A stretch of 64,000 bases of DNA from Corynebacterium accolens (GCF_023520795.1 NZ_CP046605.1:1409438-1473437), one strand, 5' to 3'; shown: positions 9,821-18,076, numbered from the stretch's first letter. Numbers and translations are program-made. Notes: generated from the letters alone by a model not told the origin.

Positions 9821-9876
9821 AGCACCCAGCCTTGGCGCCCACAGCCACGGCGGGTTATGGGGAAAGGCTGGGTGCT
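9821..9876. terminator. Terminator downstream of tpx
   Basis: AGCACCCAGCCTT (9821-9833) and AAGGCTGGGTGCT (9864-9876) form a 13-bp perfect stem. On the minus strand the stem is followed by TTTTTGC, so it ends tpx transcription before the hydrolase-hisS unit. On the plus strand it is followed by GGTTTTATTT. Confidence 0.85.
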
Positions 9877-9905
9877 GGTTTTATTTAACCTGCTAGCTTC
9901 AAGCT

Positions 9906-10403
9906 TTATTGCAGGGCGGCAAGAGCCTTCTCGTAGTCCGGCTCGGTGGTTACCTCTGGCACCAATTCGTTGTAGATGACCTTGTGGTCAGCGTCGGTGA
10001 CCACAACGGAGCGCGCCAACAGGCCCTTGAGCGGGGAGCCTTGCAGGGTCACGCCGAACTTCTCACCAAAATCGGAGCGGAAATCGGAGGCGGTCTCCAC
10101 GTTTTCAATGCCCTCTGCGGCGCAGAAACGATCCAGCGCGAAGGGCAGGTCGCGGGAAACGGACAAGACAACGGTGTTGTCCAGGCCCGCGGCCTTTTCA
10201 TTAAAGGTGCGCAGCTGCTGCTGGCACACGCCCGTATCGATGGAAGGGAAAATCGAGATAACGAGGCGCTTGCCCTCGAAATCCTTATTGGTGACCTCAG
10301 AAAGGTCGGTGCCAACGAGGGTGAACTCTGGGATGGACTCCCCTACAGCAGGAAGCTCACCAGCGGTTTGGGTAGGTTCGTCAGAAAATTTAACTTCAGC
10401 CAT
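9906..10403 (-). CDS. tpx: Thiol peroxidase
   Basis: A 165-residue atypical two-cysteine peroxiredoxin that reduces peroxides. The peroxidatic cysteine is in [12 protein letters not shown] and the resolving cysteine in [13 protein letters not shown], the arrangement of Tpx enzymes. The thioredoxin-like fold is complete ([24 protein letters not shown]). It is a cytoplasmic antioxidant probably recycled by thioredoxin. It is a single gene with its own terminator, divergent from the cyclophilin gene across about 155 bp. Confidence 0.95.
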   Translation of the reverse strand: MAEVKFSDEPTQTAGELPAVGESIPEFTLVGTDLSEVTNKDFEGKRLVISIFPSIDTGVCQQQLRTFNEKAAGLDNTVVLSVSRDLPFALDRFCAAEGIENVETASDFRSDFGEKFGVTLQGSPLKGLLARSVVVTDADHKVIYNELVPEVTTEPDYEKALAALQ

Positions 10404-10559
10404 GGCCCCGAGCGTACTGATACTTTTGCTTCCCCGCTATAGCTCGCCGTTTATTGCTCAACCCAATCCCCGAGCCAAGTCAGCCCCGTGTCCGCAAAGC
10501 CGCTAAAATCGTCCAAGTTGAGACACGTCACCGATAATCGCTAGAAAGGTTGTCCCACG

Positions 10560-11441
10560 GTGCCAGATAATAAAAAGCGCGGAGAAGACGCGCTGCACAA
10601 GCTCGATCGTGAGCTAAAGTCCCGTGACCGCAAGCAAAAGACTCGTCCTTTTGGTGTCGCCGCAGCCTCGCTCGTCGTCATCCTTGGCATCGCCGGAGGA
10701 ATCTACTTCCTGTCCACCCGCGATGGCTCTGAGGGCGACATCCAGGCAGAAGATACCTCTGAGGCACAGACCACGCAGGAAGCCCCCAAGGCTGAACCCT
10801 TGAGCGGCAAGCGCGCGGAAGCCCTGCCAGCCACCGTCCAGTGCAACTACGAGGACAATGGCCAGGATGGCCACGGCGCGAAGAAGCCCGACGGCAAGGA
10901 TATTTCCACCGAGGGCACCGTCACCGTCTCCTTCGATACCACCCAGGGCCCGATTGAGATGGACCTGGACCGTGCCGCTGCGCCGTGCACCACCCACGCC
11001 ATCTCGGAACTGGCTGAATCCGGCTTCTACGATGACACCGTCTGCCACCGCATGACCTCTGGCGTGTTGAACGTGCTCCAGTGCGGCGACCCCACCGGTT
11101 CCGGTTCCGGCGGCCCAGGCTTCAAGTTTGCCGATGAATACCCCGCCGATGAAACCGATGCCAAGGACGCACAGAACCCCGTTGTCTACCCACGCGGTTC
11201 CGTCGCTATGGCCAATAGCGGCCCGGATACCAACGGTTCCCAGTTCTTCCTTAACTACGATGACTCGGAGCTTGCCCCTAACTACACCTACTTCGGCACC
11301 ATCTCCGAAGAAGGCCTGAAGACCCTAGACAAGATTGCTGAGGCCGGCGTAGACACCGGCGATCAGAGCGGTCACCCAGGCCAAGAAGACGGCAAGCCTG
11401 CTGAAGAGGTAAAGATTAAAAAGGCTACGGTAAAGGCTTAG
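10560..11441 (+). CDS. Membrane-anchored cyclophilin-type peptidyl-prolyl isomerase
   Basis: A 293-residue protein with a basic cytoplasmic N-terminus, one membrane helix at about residues 31-51, an acidic linker rich in Glu and Gln, then a cyclophilin domain outside the membrane. Cyclophilin motifs include CHRMTSGVLNVLQCGDPTG, GSVAMANSGPDTNGSQFFL and NYTYFGTI. It should catalyse proline isomerisation during folding of exported proteins. The start is GTG 10560 after GAAAGG. Two cysteines in QCNYED and APCTT could form a disulfide. It lies in the same place, near rel, in C. glutamicum. Confidence 0.92.
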   Translation: MPDNKKRGEDALHKLDRELKSRDRKQKTRPFGVAAASLVVILGIAGGIYFLSTRDGSEGDIQAEDTSEAQTTQEAPKAEPLSGKRAEALPATVQCNYEDNGQDGHGAKKPDGKDISTEGTVTVSFDTTQGPIEMDLDRAAAPCTTHAISELAESGFYDDTVCHRMTSGVLNVLQCGDPTGSGSGGPGFKFADEYPADETDAKDAQNPVVYPRGSVAMANSGPDTNGSQFFLNYDDSELAPNYTYFGTISEEGLKTLDKIAEAGVDTGDQSGHPGQEDGKPAEEVKIKKATVKA

Positions 11442-11446
11442 TCTGT

Positions 11447-11468
11447 GGCATCGGCGCTTGCCGATGCC
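11447..11468 (+). terminator. Hairpin after the cyclophilin gene
   Basis: GGCATCGGC and GCCGATGCC form a 9-bp stem with a 4-nt loop, six bases after the stop. No U-run follows, perhaps because the neighbouring DNA has been replaced. Confidence 0.55.
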
Positions 11469-11512
11469 CCATTACGTTGTTAGCAGTTCCACTTAAACGA
11501 ACCCAGAATTCG

Positions 11513-11541
11513 TAACTCTGCCCCTGTGCAGGGGCAGGTTA
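11513..11541. repeat. GC-rich inverted repeat in foreign segment
   Basis: CTGCCCCTG (11518-11526) and CAGGGGCAG (11529-11537) are perfect arms with two bases between; GTAAC and GTTAT extend the stem with one bulge. It lies in the 11470-11687 stretch, which I cannot assign. This may be an insertion-sequence end or a cruciform. Confidence 0.4.
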
Positions 11542-11687
11542 TGTTTGTCTGCGTTCCTTTTGCTTTTCTTTTGAGGAGCAGTGGAACTAGTCGCTGGCTT
11601 CGGTATGGCTTATTTTCGTCCCTGTCTGACAATGATCCGGGGGGTGATGCCGCCGAAGGCAGTGACATACTCCAAACTGCTAATAGG

Positions 11688-12044
11688 AACCTGAGCCCTA
11701 ACGGTGGCGGCGAGCCAACCGGTGAGCTCGCGGAGGCTATCGACCTCGACTTCGGTTCCTTCGAGAAGTTCAAGGCGCACTTCTCCGCAGCAGCACTCGG
11801 CCTGCAGGGTTCCAGCTGGGCCGTGCTGGGTTACGACCACATTGCTGGCCGCCTGCTCGTTGAGCAGCTGACCGACCAGCAGGGCAACACCTCCGTGAAC
11901 TTCACCCCACTGCTGATGCTGGATATGTGGGAGCACGCTTTCTACCTGCAATACAAGAACGTCAAGCCTGATTACGTCAAGGCCGTCTGGAACGTCTTCA
12001 ACTGGGACGACGTTGCAGAGCGTTTCGCAGCAGCGAAGAAGTAA
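11688..12044 (+). pseudogene. sodA: 5'-truncated manganese superoxide dismutase
   Basis: From Asn at 11688 the frame reads [19 protein letters not shown] to the end [14 protein letters not shown], which is the C-terminal part of corynebacterial SodA. Two metal ligands survive, the Asp and His in LDMWEHAF. The first 85 or so residues are gone, including both N-terminal ligand histidines. The open frame continues upstream to ATG 11526, but those 54 codons show no SOD similarity. A truncated protein could not hold the metal properly. The native terminator is kept. This is either a decayed gene or a fragment moved by neighbouring insertion sequences. Confidence 0.85.
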
Positions 12045-12080
12045 ACCTTCCGCCGCACCACCATCGCTGCGGCTTACATG

Positions 12081-12120
12081 AACGCCGTGCCCGCGCACTT
12101 TACGTGCCGGACACGGCGTT
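12081..12120 (+). terminator. Terminator of the sodA fragment
   Basis: AACGCCGTG (12081-12089) pairs with CACGGCGTT (12112-12120), followed by TTT and, a little later, GTTTTTAT. Confidence 0.75.
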
Positions 12121-12161
12121 TTTCATGGCGGCGTTTTTATCTCGCGGGGCACCGTTTTGGC

Positions 12162-12569
12162 TTAGCGAGTTCTCCCGGAAACCATAAGAAGAATAAATCC
12201 CAGCCAAAGTAATCCGGTGGCTGCAGTTATTACCCATAAAAGCTCACTAAACAGCGGTTCCCAAAAACCACCGGCACGAAACAGCTGAGTGATAACGGCA
12301 GCAACTGCAATAACAATTCCGCTGGTAATTATCCACGCGCCGATTTTTCCTATCGTGGATGTAGAATACCGCGCTCGCCTATGGCTCCAGAGCGAAATAT
12401 TTATCCCGATAAGCACAACCGCGATAGCGGTGGCCAGAAGAAATAATGCACCAACAAGAAACGGAAAGCCGTCATTCGAGGCAGCAATAATGCTAATAAA
12501 TACATAGAGCGCGAGGGCCACGAGAACCGAAAAAATTGTGATGCTTTCCAGGGGTTTCAGCATGTTCAT
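12162..12569 (-). CDS. Small four-helix membrane protein, unknown function
   Basis: About 135 residues with four hydrophobic segments: ITIFSVLVALALYVFISII, FLVGALFLLATAIAVVLIG, IGAWIITSGIVIAVAAVI and LLWVITAATGLLWLGFILL. I do not recognise the family. ATG 12569 is preferred because TAGGGAATGGA precedes it. The open frame extends upstream into the IS3-family end, but that part is not likely to be translated. Codon use looks more AT-rich than the neighbours, consistent with accessory DNA. It is flanked by the sodA fragment and insertion-sequence remnants. Confidence 0.6.
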   Translation of the reverse strand: MNMLKPLESITIFSVLVALALYVFISIIAASNDGFPFLVGALFLLATAIAVVLIGINISLWSHRRARYSTSTIGKIGAWIITSGIVIAVAAVITQLFRAGGFWEPLFSELLWVITAATGLLWLGFILLMVSGRTR

Positions 12570-12594
12570 TCCATTCCCTAATTGTTGAGCCGGG

Positions 12595-12848
12595 CCTGAC
12601 CCCCGGAAAGTGGACACGTCGGGGGTTAGCTATGCTGCTTTAGTTAGTGTAGCTGAAGTCTCGGCTTCAAAGACATCCGGCGCTACAAGATTGCACCAGG
12701 AGTGCCGCCGGCGCGTGTTGTAGCGCATGCACCACCGGAAGACTTCCTGACGGCAGGAGATCGGATTGTCAAAAACTTTCCTATCGCGCAAGACTTCCCG
12801 CTTGAGCGTGGCGTTAAACGATTCTGCTAGGGCTTCTATCAGCACTCG
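12595..12848 (-). pseudogene. IS3-family transposase remnant (OrfB C-terminus and one element end)
   Basis: The minus strand encodes LAESFNATLKREVL and WCMRYNTRRRHSWC, the tail of an IS3-type integrase-core transposase including the last catalytic Glu region. The element end with its terminal sequence (CCTGACCCCCGGAAAGT) lies at 12595-12630. The rest of the transposase is missing: the remnant stops at the IS256 target duplication. Confidence 0.8.
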
Positions 12849-12857
12849 TTCCTACCG

Positions 12858-14291
12858 AGCGTGTCAAGTTGTTTGTGTGTGGGGCTAGGTTTATAGGTAT
12901 TTGTCGAAGCGGTCGGGAAAGGCCACGGCCATTTGGTTGATGGCTTGTTTCCAGCCGGAAACTCGGGCTCCTTCCATGAGTCTGCCGGCTGTCGCGGAGA
13001 CTCGTTTGCCCTGCTTTGCTCTCTTTGCGGCTCGTTTGTCTTCAATATTGCAGATCATCAACCACAGCGTCTTGAGCGCGGATTCATCGTTGGTGAACTG
13101 CACCCTGTTGCGGGTGGCTTTACGCAATTGGTTGTTAAACGACTCAATGGAATTCGTCGTATAGATGACCTTTCTTGCTGCTGGTGGGAACTGCAAAAAT
13201 GGCACGAATCTATCCCATGCATCCTGCCAGACCTTGACCGACTGAGGATACTTCACACCCAGTTCAGAATCGGAAAATTCCTTCAACGCTGCTTCTGCCG
13301 TGGATTCATCAGTAGCCGTATAAACCTTCTTCAACGCGGCTGATACAGCCCGGCGATCCCCGTAAGACACCCACCGATTCGCGGCGCGAATCAGGTGCAC
13401 GATACAGGTTTGTACCATAGAGTTCGGCCAGGTTGCCTCCACTGCTTCTGGTAGGCCTTTCAGCCCGTCACAGCAGACGATAAAGACGTCTTTGACCCCA
13501 CGGTTAGATAAGTTGGCGCACACGTGTGCCCAAAAGGAGGCGCCTTCTTCTTTGGCGATCCACAATCCCAGGATGTGCTTGATCCCGTCGAGGTCCACCC
13601 CGATTGCCATGTACGCAGACTTGTTAACTACCCGGCCGCCGTCGCGGACTTTAATGCGCAACGCATCCAGGAATATCACGGGGTAGAACTCGTCTAACTG
13701 GCGGTTTTGCCAGATCATGACCTCATCCAAGACTGCGTCTGTAACCGCCGAAATCGTCTCATGGGAGATATCAACCCGCATCGCAGTAGCCATATGGTGC
13801 TGGATATCCCGAATGGTCATTCCGCCGGCATATAAGCTGACAATCATATCGTCAACATCTGTTAGCCGCCTGGAGCCTTTGGGCACCATAGTAGGAACAA
13901 ACGTGCCGTTTCTGTCTCGTGGAACATCAATGTTTACTGGCCCGTAGTTAGAATCCACGGTTTTCGGGTAGGTGCCGTTGCGGTGATTGTCTGTTTCAGC
14001 AGTAGCTTTAGCTGCTCTATCGCCGGGCTCATAGCCTAGGTGGGCATCCATTTCAGCATTCAAACCCCGGGTAATTGAGGCTTGCAACATGCCCCGAACT
14101 AGGTCGTTGGCATCCGTGGTGGACGTGCCTAGCTCATCAATCAGTTTCGCGATTTCTGGGTTAGCAAGCAGCTTCTTTTCAATCGCATCAATCTTGGCCT
14201 TATCAGCCGGATCTCGTCTCGCCATAGTAGTCATTCTGGTTCATCTCCTCATGCGGGTTAGGTTCCCACACACAAACCATTAGACACTCTC
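12858..14291. mobile_element. Complete IS256-family insertion sequence
   Basis: The element is about 1.43 kb. The terminal repeats share GTGTCnAnTnGTTTGTGTGTGGG (left at 12861 inward, right at 14288 inward on the other strand; 20 of 23 bases identical). A direct repeat TTCCTACCG flanks it at 12849-12857 and 14292-14300, the 9-bp target duplication expected for this family. It contains one intact transposase gene. The duplication shows a genuine insertion into the older IS3/IS110 junction. Confidence 0.85.
12891..14234 (-). CDS. IS256-family (MULE-like) transposase
   Basis: A 447-residue mutator-type DDE transposase, apparently intact. The catalytic Asp residues are in YPVIFLDALRIKV and VFIVCCDGLKGLPEA, and the Glu in YTTNSIESFNNQLRK. 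The CxxH element is in VQTCIVHLIRAANRW. The N-terminal segment (LNAEMDAHLGYEPGD) is typical. ATG 14234 follows AGGAGA. The length fits full-length members of the family, so the element may still move. Confidence 0.95.
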   Translation of the reverse strand: MTTMARRDPADKAKIDAIEKKLLANPEIAKLIDELGTSTTDANDLVRGMLQASITRGLNAEMDAHLGYEPGDRAAKATAETDNHRNGTYPKTVDSNYGPVNIDVPRDRNGTFVPTMVPKGSRRLTDVDDMIVSLYAGGMTIRDIQHHMATAMRVDISHETISAVTDAVLDEVMIWQNRQLDEFYPVIFLDALRIKVRDGGRVVNKSAYMAIGVDLDGIKHILGLWIAKEEGASFWAHVCANLSNRGVKDVFIVCCDGLKGLPEAVEATWPNSMVQTCIVHLIRAANRWVSYGDRRAVSAALKKVYTATDESTAEAALKEFSDSELGVKYPQSVKVWQDAWDRFVPFLQFPPAARKVIYTTNSIESFNNQLRKATRNRVQFTNDESALKTLWLMICNIEDKRAAKRAKQGKRVSATAGRLMEGARVSGWKQAINQMAVAFPDRFDKYL

Positions 14292-14293
14292 TT

Positions 14294-14524
14294 CCTACCG
14301 CTCCCCTCGTCCGCAGACGAATCAACGTCCTCTACGCCATGATGCGCAACCACGAGTATTACCGCGATCCCGCCCCAGCAAAGGAAGCCGCAGCAGTCCA
14401 ACCCCTAACAACGAAACAAGCCGACTGGGAAAATCCCAGTCGGCTACCAGCCGCGCGCAAAACAACACACCTAAACAATCCGGAGTCGCGTATCCGCCCC
14501 CGGCCGCACCACCCGCAAGGTTGA
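14294..14524 (+). pseudogene. IS110-family transposase C-terminal remnant
   Basis: The frame RRRINVLYAMMRNHEYYRDP resembles the end of IS110 transposases, and the downstream TTGACAAACTATATAGGAAC (14521-14540) is what I recall at the 3' end of such elements. The upstream part is absent; the frame begins at the IS256 target duplication. Confidence 0.7.
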
Positions 14525-14570
14525 CAAACTATATAGGAACACCCCCTACTGCCTCCCGCCTCCTTCACTT

Positions 14571-14593
14571 ACTAACCCCATTTAGGGGTTAGT
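14571..14593. repeat. 9-bp perfect hairpin
   Basis: ACTAACCCC (14571-14579) and GGGGTTAGT (14585-14593) around a 5-nt loop, no U-tract. It may be a residual insertion-sequence end. Confidence 0.45.
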
Positions 14594-14600
14594 GGGAACT

Positions 14601-14649
14601 CCCCAGCGTCGTGCACGGATCATTTCAGTGCTCAACGTTGGGGATTTTT
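14601..14649 (+). terminator. Terminator-like hairpin with U-tract
   Basis: CCCCAGCGT (14601-14609) pairs with ACGTTGGGG (14635-14643; one G-T pair) and is followed by ATTTTT. The loop is 25 nt. There is no intact upstream plus-strand gene for it to serve, so it ends either the IS110 remnant or an unannotated short RNA. Confidence 0.5.
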
Positions 14650-14800
14650 CAGGCCCATTTCTCCGCTCAATATAACCCTCTACCTGCGCTTAAGGATCTA
14701 ATATCTCCCCTAGCCATTCACACCATCAACATTAAGCGTCAACTACCACACAGCCCGATACGTTTTGACAATCTTTTTTAATAAAAGTTTGCACGATCTG

Positions 14801-14829
14801 TTGCAGACCGTAATACGGCTGTCTAATAT
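14801..14829 (+). promoter_or_regulatory. Promoter of the small secreted protein
   Basis: TTGCAG (14801-14806), 17-bp spacer, TAATAT (14824-14829). A second TTGACA lies at 14765-14770 within an AT-rich stretch that could act as an upstream element. The expected transcript start is near 14837, giving a leader of about 36 nt. Confidence 0.6.
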
Positions 14830-14872
14830 CTAAGGAGTCTTTGAACACCACAAGCTCGTTAGGAAGCAAGAT

Positions 14873-15226
14873 ATGAAGCTTATCTCCCGCAAGGCTCTCG
14901 TCGCCGGCGCAACCGCCCTGTCCGTCACCTTGGCTGGCACCGCCGTGGCCACCGCTGCTGAGGAAGCACCGGTCGTGTCCCAGAACCCGCAGGGTTCCTC
15001 CGCAGGCACCATTGGCAAGCTTGGTCAGAACAACGATTCTAACGCTGGCAACCAGGACAAGAAGGACAAGAAGGACTTCTCCTTGAAGGAGGCAGATCCT
15101 GACGACATTAAGGCATGGATCGGCGTCTTCACCGCTGCTATCGGCGCCTTGGGTACTCTCTTCGCTTTCGCTGACAAGTACCTCGACATCGAGGGCTTCC
15201 TGAAGAACTTCAAGCTTCCTTTCTAA
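14873..15226 (+). CDS. Small secreted protein with amphipathic C-terminus, unknown
   Basis: A 117-residue protein with a clear Sec signal peptide (about residues 1-28, ending ATA-AEE). The mature part has a polar Asn/Asp/Lys-rich linker containing DKKDKKDF and then about 40 residues (78-117) that look like one or two amphipathic helices, DIKAWIGVFTAAIGALGTLF followed by an aromatic lysine-rich tail. I do not recognise a domain. The size and amphipathic end recall the small channel-forming proteins of the corynebacterial mycomembrane, but this is inference. It is a single gene with AGGA before ATG 14873, its own promoter and its own terminator. Confidence 0.75.
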   Translation: MKLISRKALVAGATALSVTLAGTAVATAAEEAPVVSQNPQGSSAGTIGKLGQNNDSNAGNQDKKDKKDFSLKEADPDDIKAWIGVFTAAIGALGTLFAFADKYLDIEGFLKNFKLPF

Positions 15227-15251
15227 GCTTTCACGCTTCTTAAGCGCTTTT

Positions 15252-15284
15252 AACCGCTGTGCCCTGAATTTGGGTACAGCGGTT
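15252..15284 (+). terminator. Terminator of the small secreted protein gene
   Basis: AACCGCTGT (15252-15260) pairs with ACAGCGGTT (15276-15284), with GCCC/GGGT extending the stem inward. Confidence 0.7.
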
Positions 15285-15336
15285 TCGCATATTGATGGGC
15301 CTTCACCCCGGTTCTGACCCCCTTGCTCAGAACCCT

Positions 15337-15939
15337 TTAAGATTCCTTTGCCCGCCTGATGTATCCAGAGCCGACGAGGTCATTGAATATCTCTGGGTCG
15401 ATTTCTTGGCCATTCTTAATTACGGAGATGTGGCCGGTGGGCTCTAAGACCATGACCTGGACGTCTTCCATGCGCCCTAGGCCAGCCTTACGCACCGCGG
15501 AATACACGTCTGAGCGAGTGATGTGGGAAACGGTGAGATTATCGTCAATCATCTCGCCCTGAAAGACGATGAGAACGGGCCGGCGGTCCAAAAACCGCGT
15601 CCACTTCACCACCTTGCGGATGGTACCGAATGCGGCTTCTAGGGCCATGAGCGTTGTCAGCCCAATAACACCCGCCGCCAATGTGGGCGGAACGCCGATG
15701 ATCACGCGGCCTGCGACGGCGCCGAACATAATGATGATGATCGCGTCAGAGGCCGTCATGGAGGTCAATACGCGGGAGCCAAAAAGCTTCACTAGGACCA
15801 TAAAAGCGAGATAGATGCCTAATGTAGACAGCATAACTACAGGAACTCGATGCAGTTCGATTCCTAGTTGAAAAGTAGCCTCGCGTAAAAACCGTTCAAA
15901 GATATCCACGGCTTTTGAGGTTACTAGGGTATAAGACAC
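15337..15939 (-). CDS. DUF421 (YetF-like) membrane protein
   Basis: A 200-residue protein with three hydrophobic segments near the N-terminus (VVMLSTLGIYLAFMVLVKLF, DAIIIIMFGAVAGRVIIG, LAAGVIGLTTLMALEAAFG). A cytoplasmic YetF C-terminal domain follows (RPVLIVFQGEMIDDNL, RKAGLGRMEDVQVMVLEPTG). Function of the family is unclear; in Bacillus its members are linked to spore membranes and water uptake, which cannot apply here. It stands alone, downstream of the 5'-nucleotidase gene and separated from it by a strong terminator. Confidence 0.9.
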   Translation of the reverse strand: MSYTLVTSKAVDIFERFLREATFQLGIELHRVPVVMLSTLGIYLAFMVLVKLFGSRVLTSMTASDAIIIIMFGAVAGRVIIGVPPTLAAGVIGLTTLMALEAAFGTIRKVVKWTRFLDRRPVLIVFQGEMIDDNLTVSHITRSDVYSAVRKAGLGRMEDVQVMVLEPTGHISVIKNGQEIDPEIFNDLVGSGYIRRAKES

Positions 15940-15952
15940 AGCACAGAAAAAT

Positions 15953-15991
15953 AAGCGCTTTTCCTCTCCCGTATCGCGAGGAAAAGCGCTT
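15953..15991 (-). terminator. Terminator of the 5'-nucleotidase gene
   Basis: AAGCGCTTTTCCTC (15953-15966) and GAGGAAAAGCGCTT (15978-15991) form a 14-bp perfect stem followed on the minus strand by ATTTTTC. Confidence 0.85.
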
Positions 15992-16021
15992 AGCGTGAAT
16001 CCGCGGGATGTGGATTCCTAA

Positions 16022-18076
16022 TTAGATGTGAAAAGTCTTTCGCAGGTCATCAAAAATGGCCCGCAGCGGTGCCGGAAGCACCTGGGGGTTCAAACCTATG
16101 AAAGCGATTCCTGCCGCTAGTGCCGCCACGATGGCAAGGATTGCACCACCGGTGGACGAGCCTTGCGGAGCCTTGGGGGAATCGTCCTCGTCATCGTCGG
16201 CTTCGCCCACTTCCAATGGCAGGATCGCCTGCGTGCCAGCGTCGGTGGTTATTTCCAGGTTCTGGGAGCCAGTCAGGTCCTTTGGAACGGTCAGCGTCAC
16301 CTGCGCACGGCCGCGTTCGCCAAATTGGTCATCGCCTTCTTGCTTGGAATTATCGATATCGGCGGTCTTTTCTTCATCTCCCAACTTGACCGTGACGGTC
16401 TTAGCCATTGGCTCGCCCTCACTGGTGTAGTTCAAGCTGGACAGATCGACGGTGATTTCTTTACCTGGGACAATATCGCCCTCGATGTGGGCGCCAATTT
16501 GGCCCTGTCCCTTGCGGACCTCGGACTCACCGGAGGCGATGTAGTCAATCATGGCCTGGGCGTCCATGTATCCCACATCGTTCTTGTCCTTGATGGAGCC
16601 TGCCTCAAAGTAGCCATCGCCGCCCTTTTCGCTATCGCTGGATGCGAGGAAGGACGATAGCGCGATGGAATAGTCTTTATCCGGGTCGAGGGGCTCGCCA
16701 TTGATAGTCACGGACTTGACGCGCTCGCCGTGGGATGCCGTGTGGTCATAGACCACCTGGACGTTATTGGACAGCCCCATGGCTCGACGCGTCCGGCTAC
16801 TACCCTCTTGCCACTGGTTTTCCAGTGCTGTGATGAAGTCCTTTCCAGAGACCTTCGCGGTAATAACGGAGTTACCAAATGGCTGGACTTCAAAGATGTC
16901 CTTGTAGGTGACGTCGCCGCCCTGCAAATCGGCGCGCACGCCGCCGGCATTCATGACGCCGAGGTCGATGTCCTCGCCCACCTGCTTGCTCATGGCATAA
17001 CGCTGCCCTTCCGCGATGAAGTTATTCAGGGTGGAGTCGACACCACGGTTGGAACCTGGCTTTTGCCCCTCATCGGAGCCGCGGAACAAGTCGGTTTCGA
17101 CTGTGCCAGCGGTCTTCGAGCCTTCTACCTCGGCCTCATCCTGTGCCTTCTTAACGATGCCCGCAATCTCAGCATCCGGCTCTACCTGCGCGGCAGCAGT
17201 CGCATCGTACTGCTTGAGCTCAATGCTTTTTACCTTGCGGGCGGCCTTGTCGTAGGTAATATCGGCATCGTTAAGCAGCTTGCCATACTCGTAGCCTTGC
17301 GCCCACTGCAATGGCAGCGCGCCCTCGCGCTCAACCGTTCCCTGGGTGGTCTGGTGGGTATCGCCACCGAAGAGGATATCAACGTCTTTGTTGAAGCCTT
17401 CTGCGTATTCCTCCGCATCCTCGTGGAAGAGGGAAACCACGACATCTGCCTCCCCGCTTTCCTTCAAGCGGGTGGCTTCCTTATTCGTTGCTTCAACGGG
17501 ATCGGTGAAGGTGACGCCCGGAATCTTTGCCGCAGATACCTTGAATTTGGTGTTTTGGGTGACGGTGCCGACGTAGCCGACCTTCACGCCGTCGATTTCT
17601 TCCACATGAGAGGCATCCAAGAGCGGCTTGCCGTCTTTTAATACATTGGCGCCGAGGATGGGATAGTCAGAAGCTGGCTCAATACGGTCCGTTAGGTCCT
17701 CGGTGCCCTTGTCGAATTCGTGGTTGCCCACTGCGGTGACCTTCATCCCCATGGCATTGAGCGCCTCCAGAGTGTACTTGTCATCCGAGATGGCCGAGAC
17801 GAATGCAGAACCGCCCACGTTATCGCCTGAAGAGGTGAGGTTGAACTTTTGGCCTTCGTTGACCTGCTTGATAAGCGATTGCAGGCGGGCCACGCCAATC
17901 TCATCGCCCGCCTTAGCAGGGTCGCTCAGGCCATCTTCCAAGTGGCCGTGCAGGTCAGTGATATTGGTGACCGAGATGGTGGTCGTATCCTCCTGCGCTA
18001 GGGCGTGTGTGCCAGAAAGCGCGACGGCGGTAACGGTGGTAGCGGCCACCAACTGGCCAATGCGACGGAACTGCAT
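16022..18076 (-). CDS. Secreted, membrane-tethered 5'-nucleotidase / UDP-sugar hydrolase
   Basis: A 684-residue protein with a Sec signal (about 1-27, ALA-QE). The calcineurin-like metallophosphatase domain carries NITDLHGHL, SSGDNVGGS, VGNHEFD and FGGDTHQ. The 5'-nucleotidase C-terminal domain (MNAGGVRADL, QPFGNSVITAKVSG) binds the substrate base. A low-complexity acidic stretch, one membrane helix (AILAIVAALAAGIAFIGL) and about 25 cytoplasmic residues finish the protein; no LPxTG motif is seen. It should release phosphate from extracellular nucleotides, a typical phosphate-starvation function. ATG 18076 follows AGGAG. A terminator separates it from relA. Confidence 0.93.
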   Translation of the reverse strand: MQFRRIGQLVAATTVTAVALSGTHALAQEDTTTISVTNITDLHGHLEDGLSDPAKAGDEIGVARLQSLIKQVNEGQKFNLTSSGDNVGGSAFVSAISDDKYTLEALNAMGMKVTAVGNHEFDKGTEDLTDRIEPASDYPILGANVLKDGKPLLDASHVEEIDGVKVGYVGTVTQNTKFKVSAAKIPGVTFTDPVEATNKEATRLKESGEADVVVSLFHEDAEEYAEGFNKDVDILFGGDTHQTTQGTVEREGALPLQWAQGYEYGKLLNDADITYDKAARKVKSIELKQYDATAAAQVEPDAEIAGIVKKAQDEAEVEGSKTAGTVETDLFRGSDEGQKPGSNRGVDSTLNNFIAEGQRYAMSKQVGEDIDLGVMNAGGVRADLQGGDVTYKDIFEVQPFGNSVITAKVSGKDFITALENQWQEGSSRTRRAMGLSNNVQVVYDHTASHGERVKSVTINGEPLDPDKDYSIALSSFLASSDSEKGGDGYFEAGSIKDKNDVGYMDAQAMIDYIASGESEVRKGQGQIGAHIEGDIVPGKEITVDLSSLNYTSEGEPMAKTVTVKLGDEEKTADIDNSKQEGDDQFGERGRAQVTLTVPKDLTGSQNLEITTDAGTQAILPLEVGEADDDEDDSPKAPQGSSTGGAILAIVAALAAGIAFIGLNPQVLPAPLRAIFDDLRKTFHI

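Noticed and set aside
14240-14280. DtxR box suggested by GGGTTAGGTT
   Set aside because: It lies inside the IS256 end and has no matching left half.
16730-17641. 303-codon open frame antisense to the 5'-nucleotidase
   Set aside because: Shadow frame; the minus-strand product has complete catalytic motifs.
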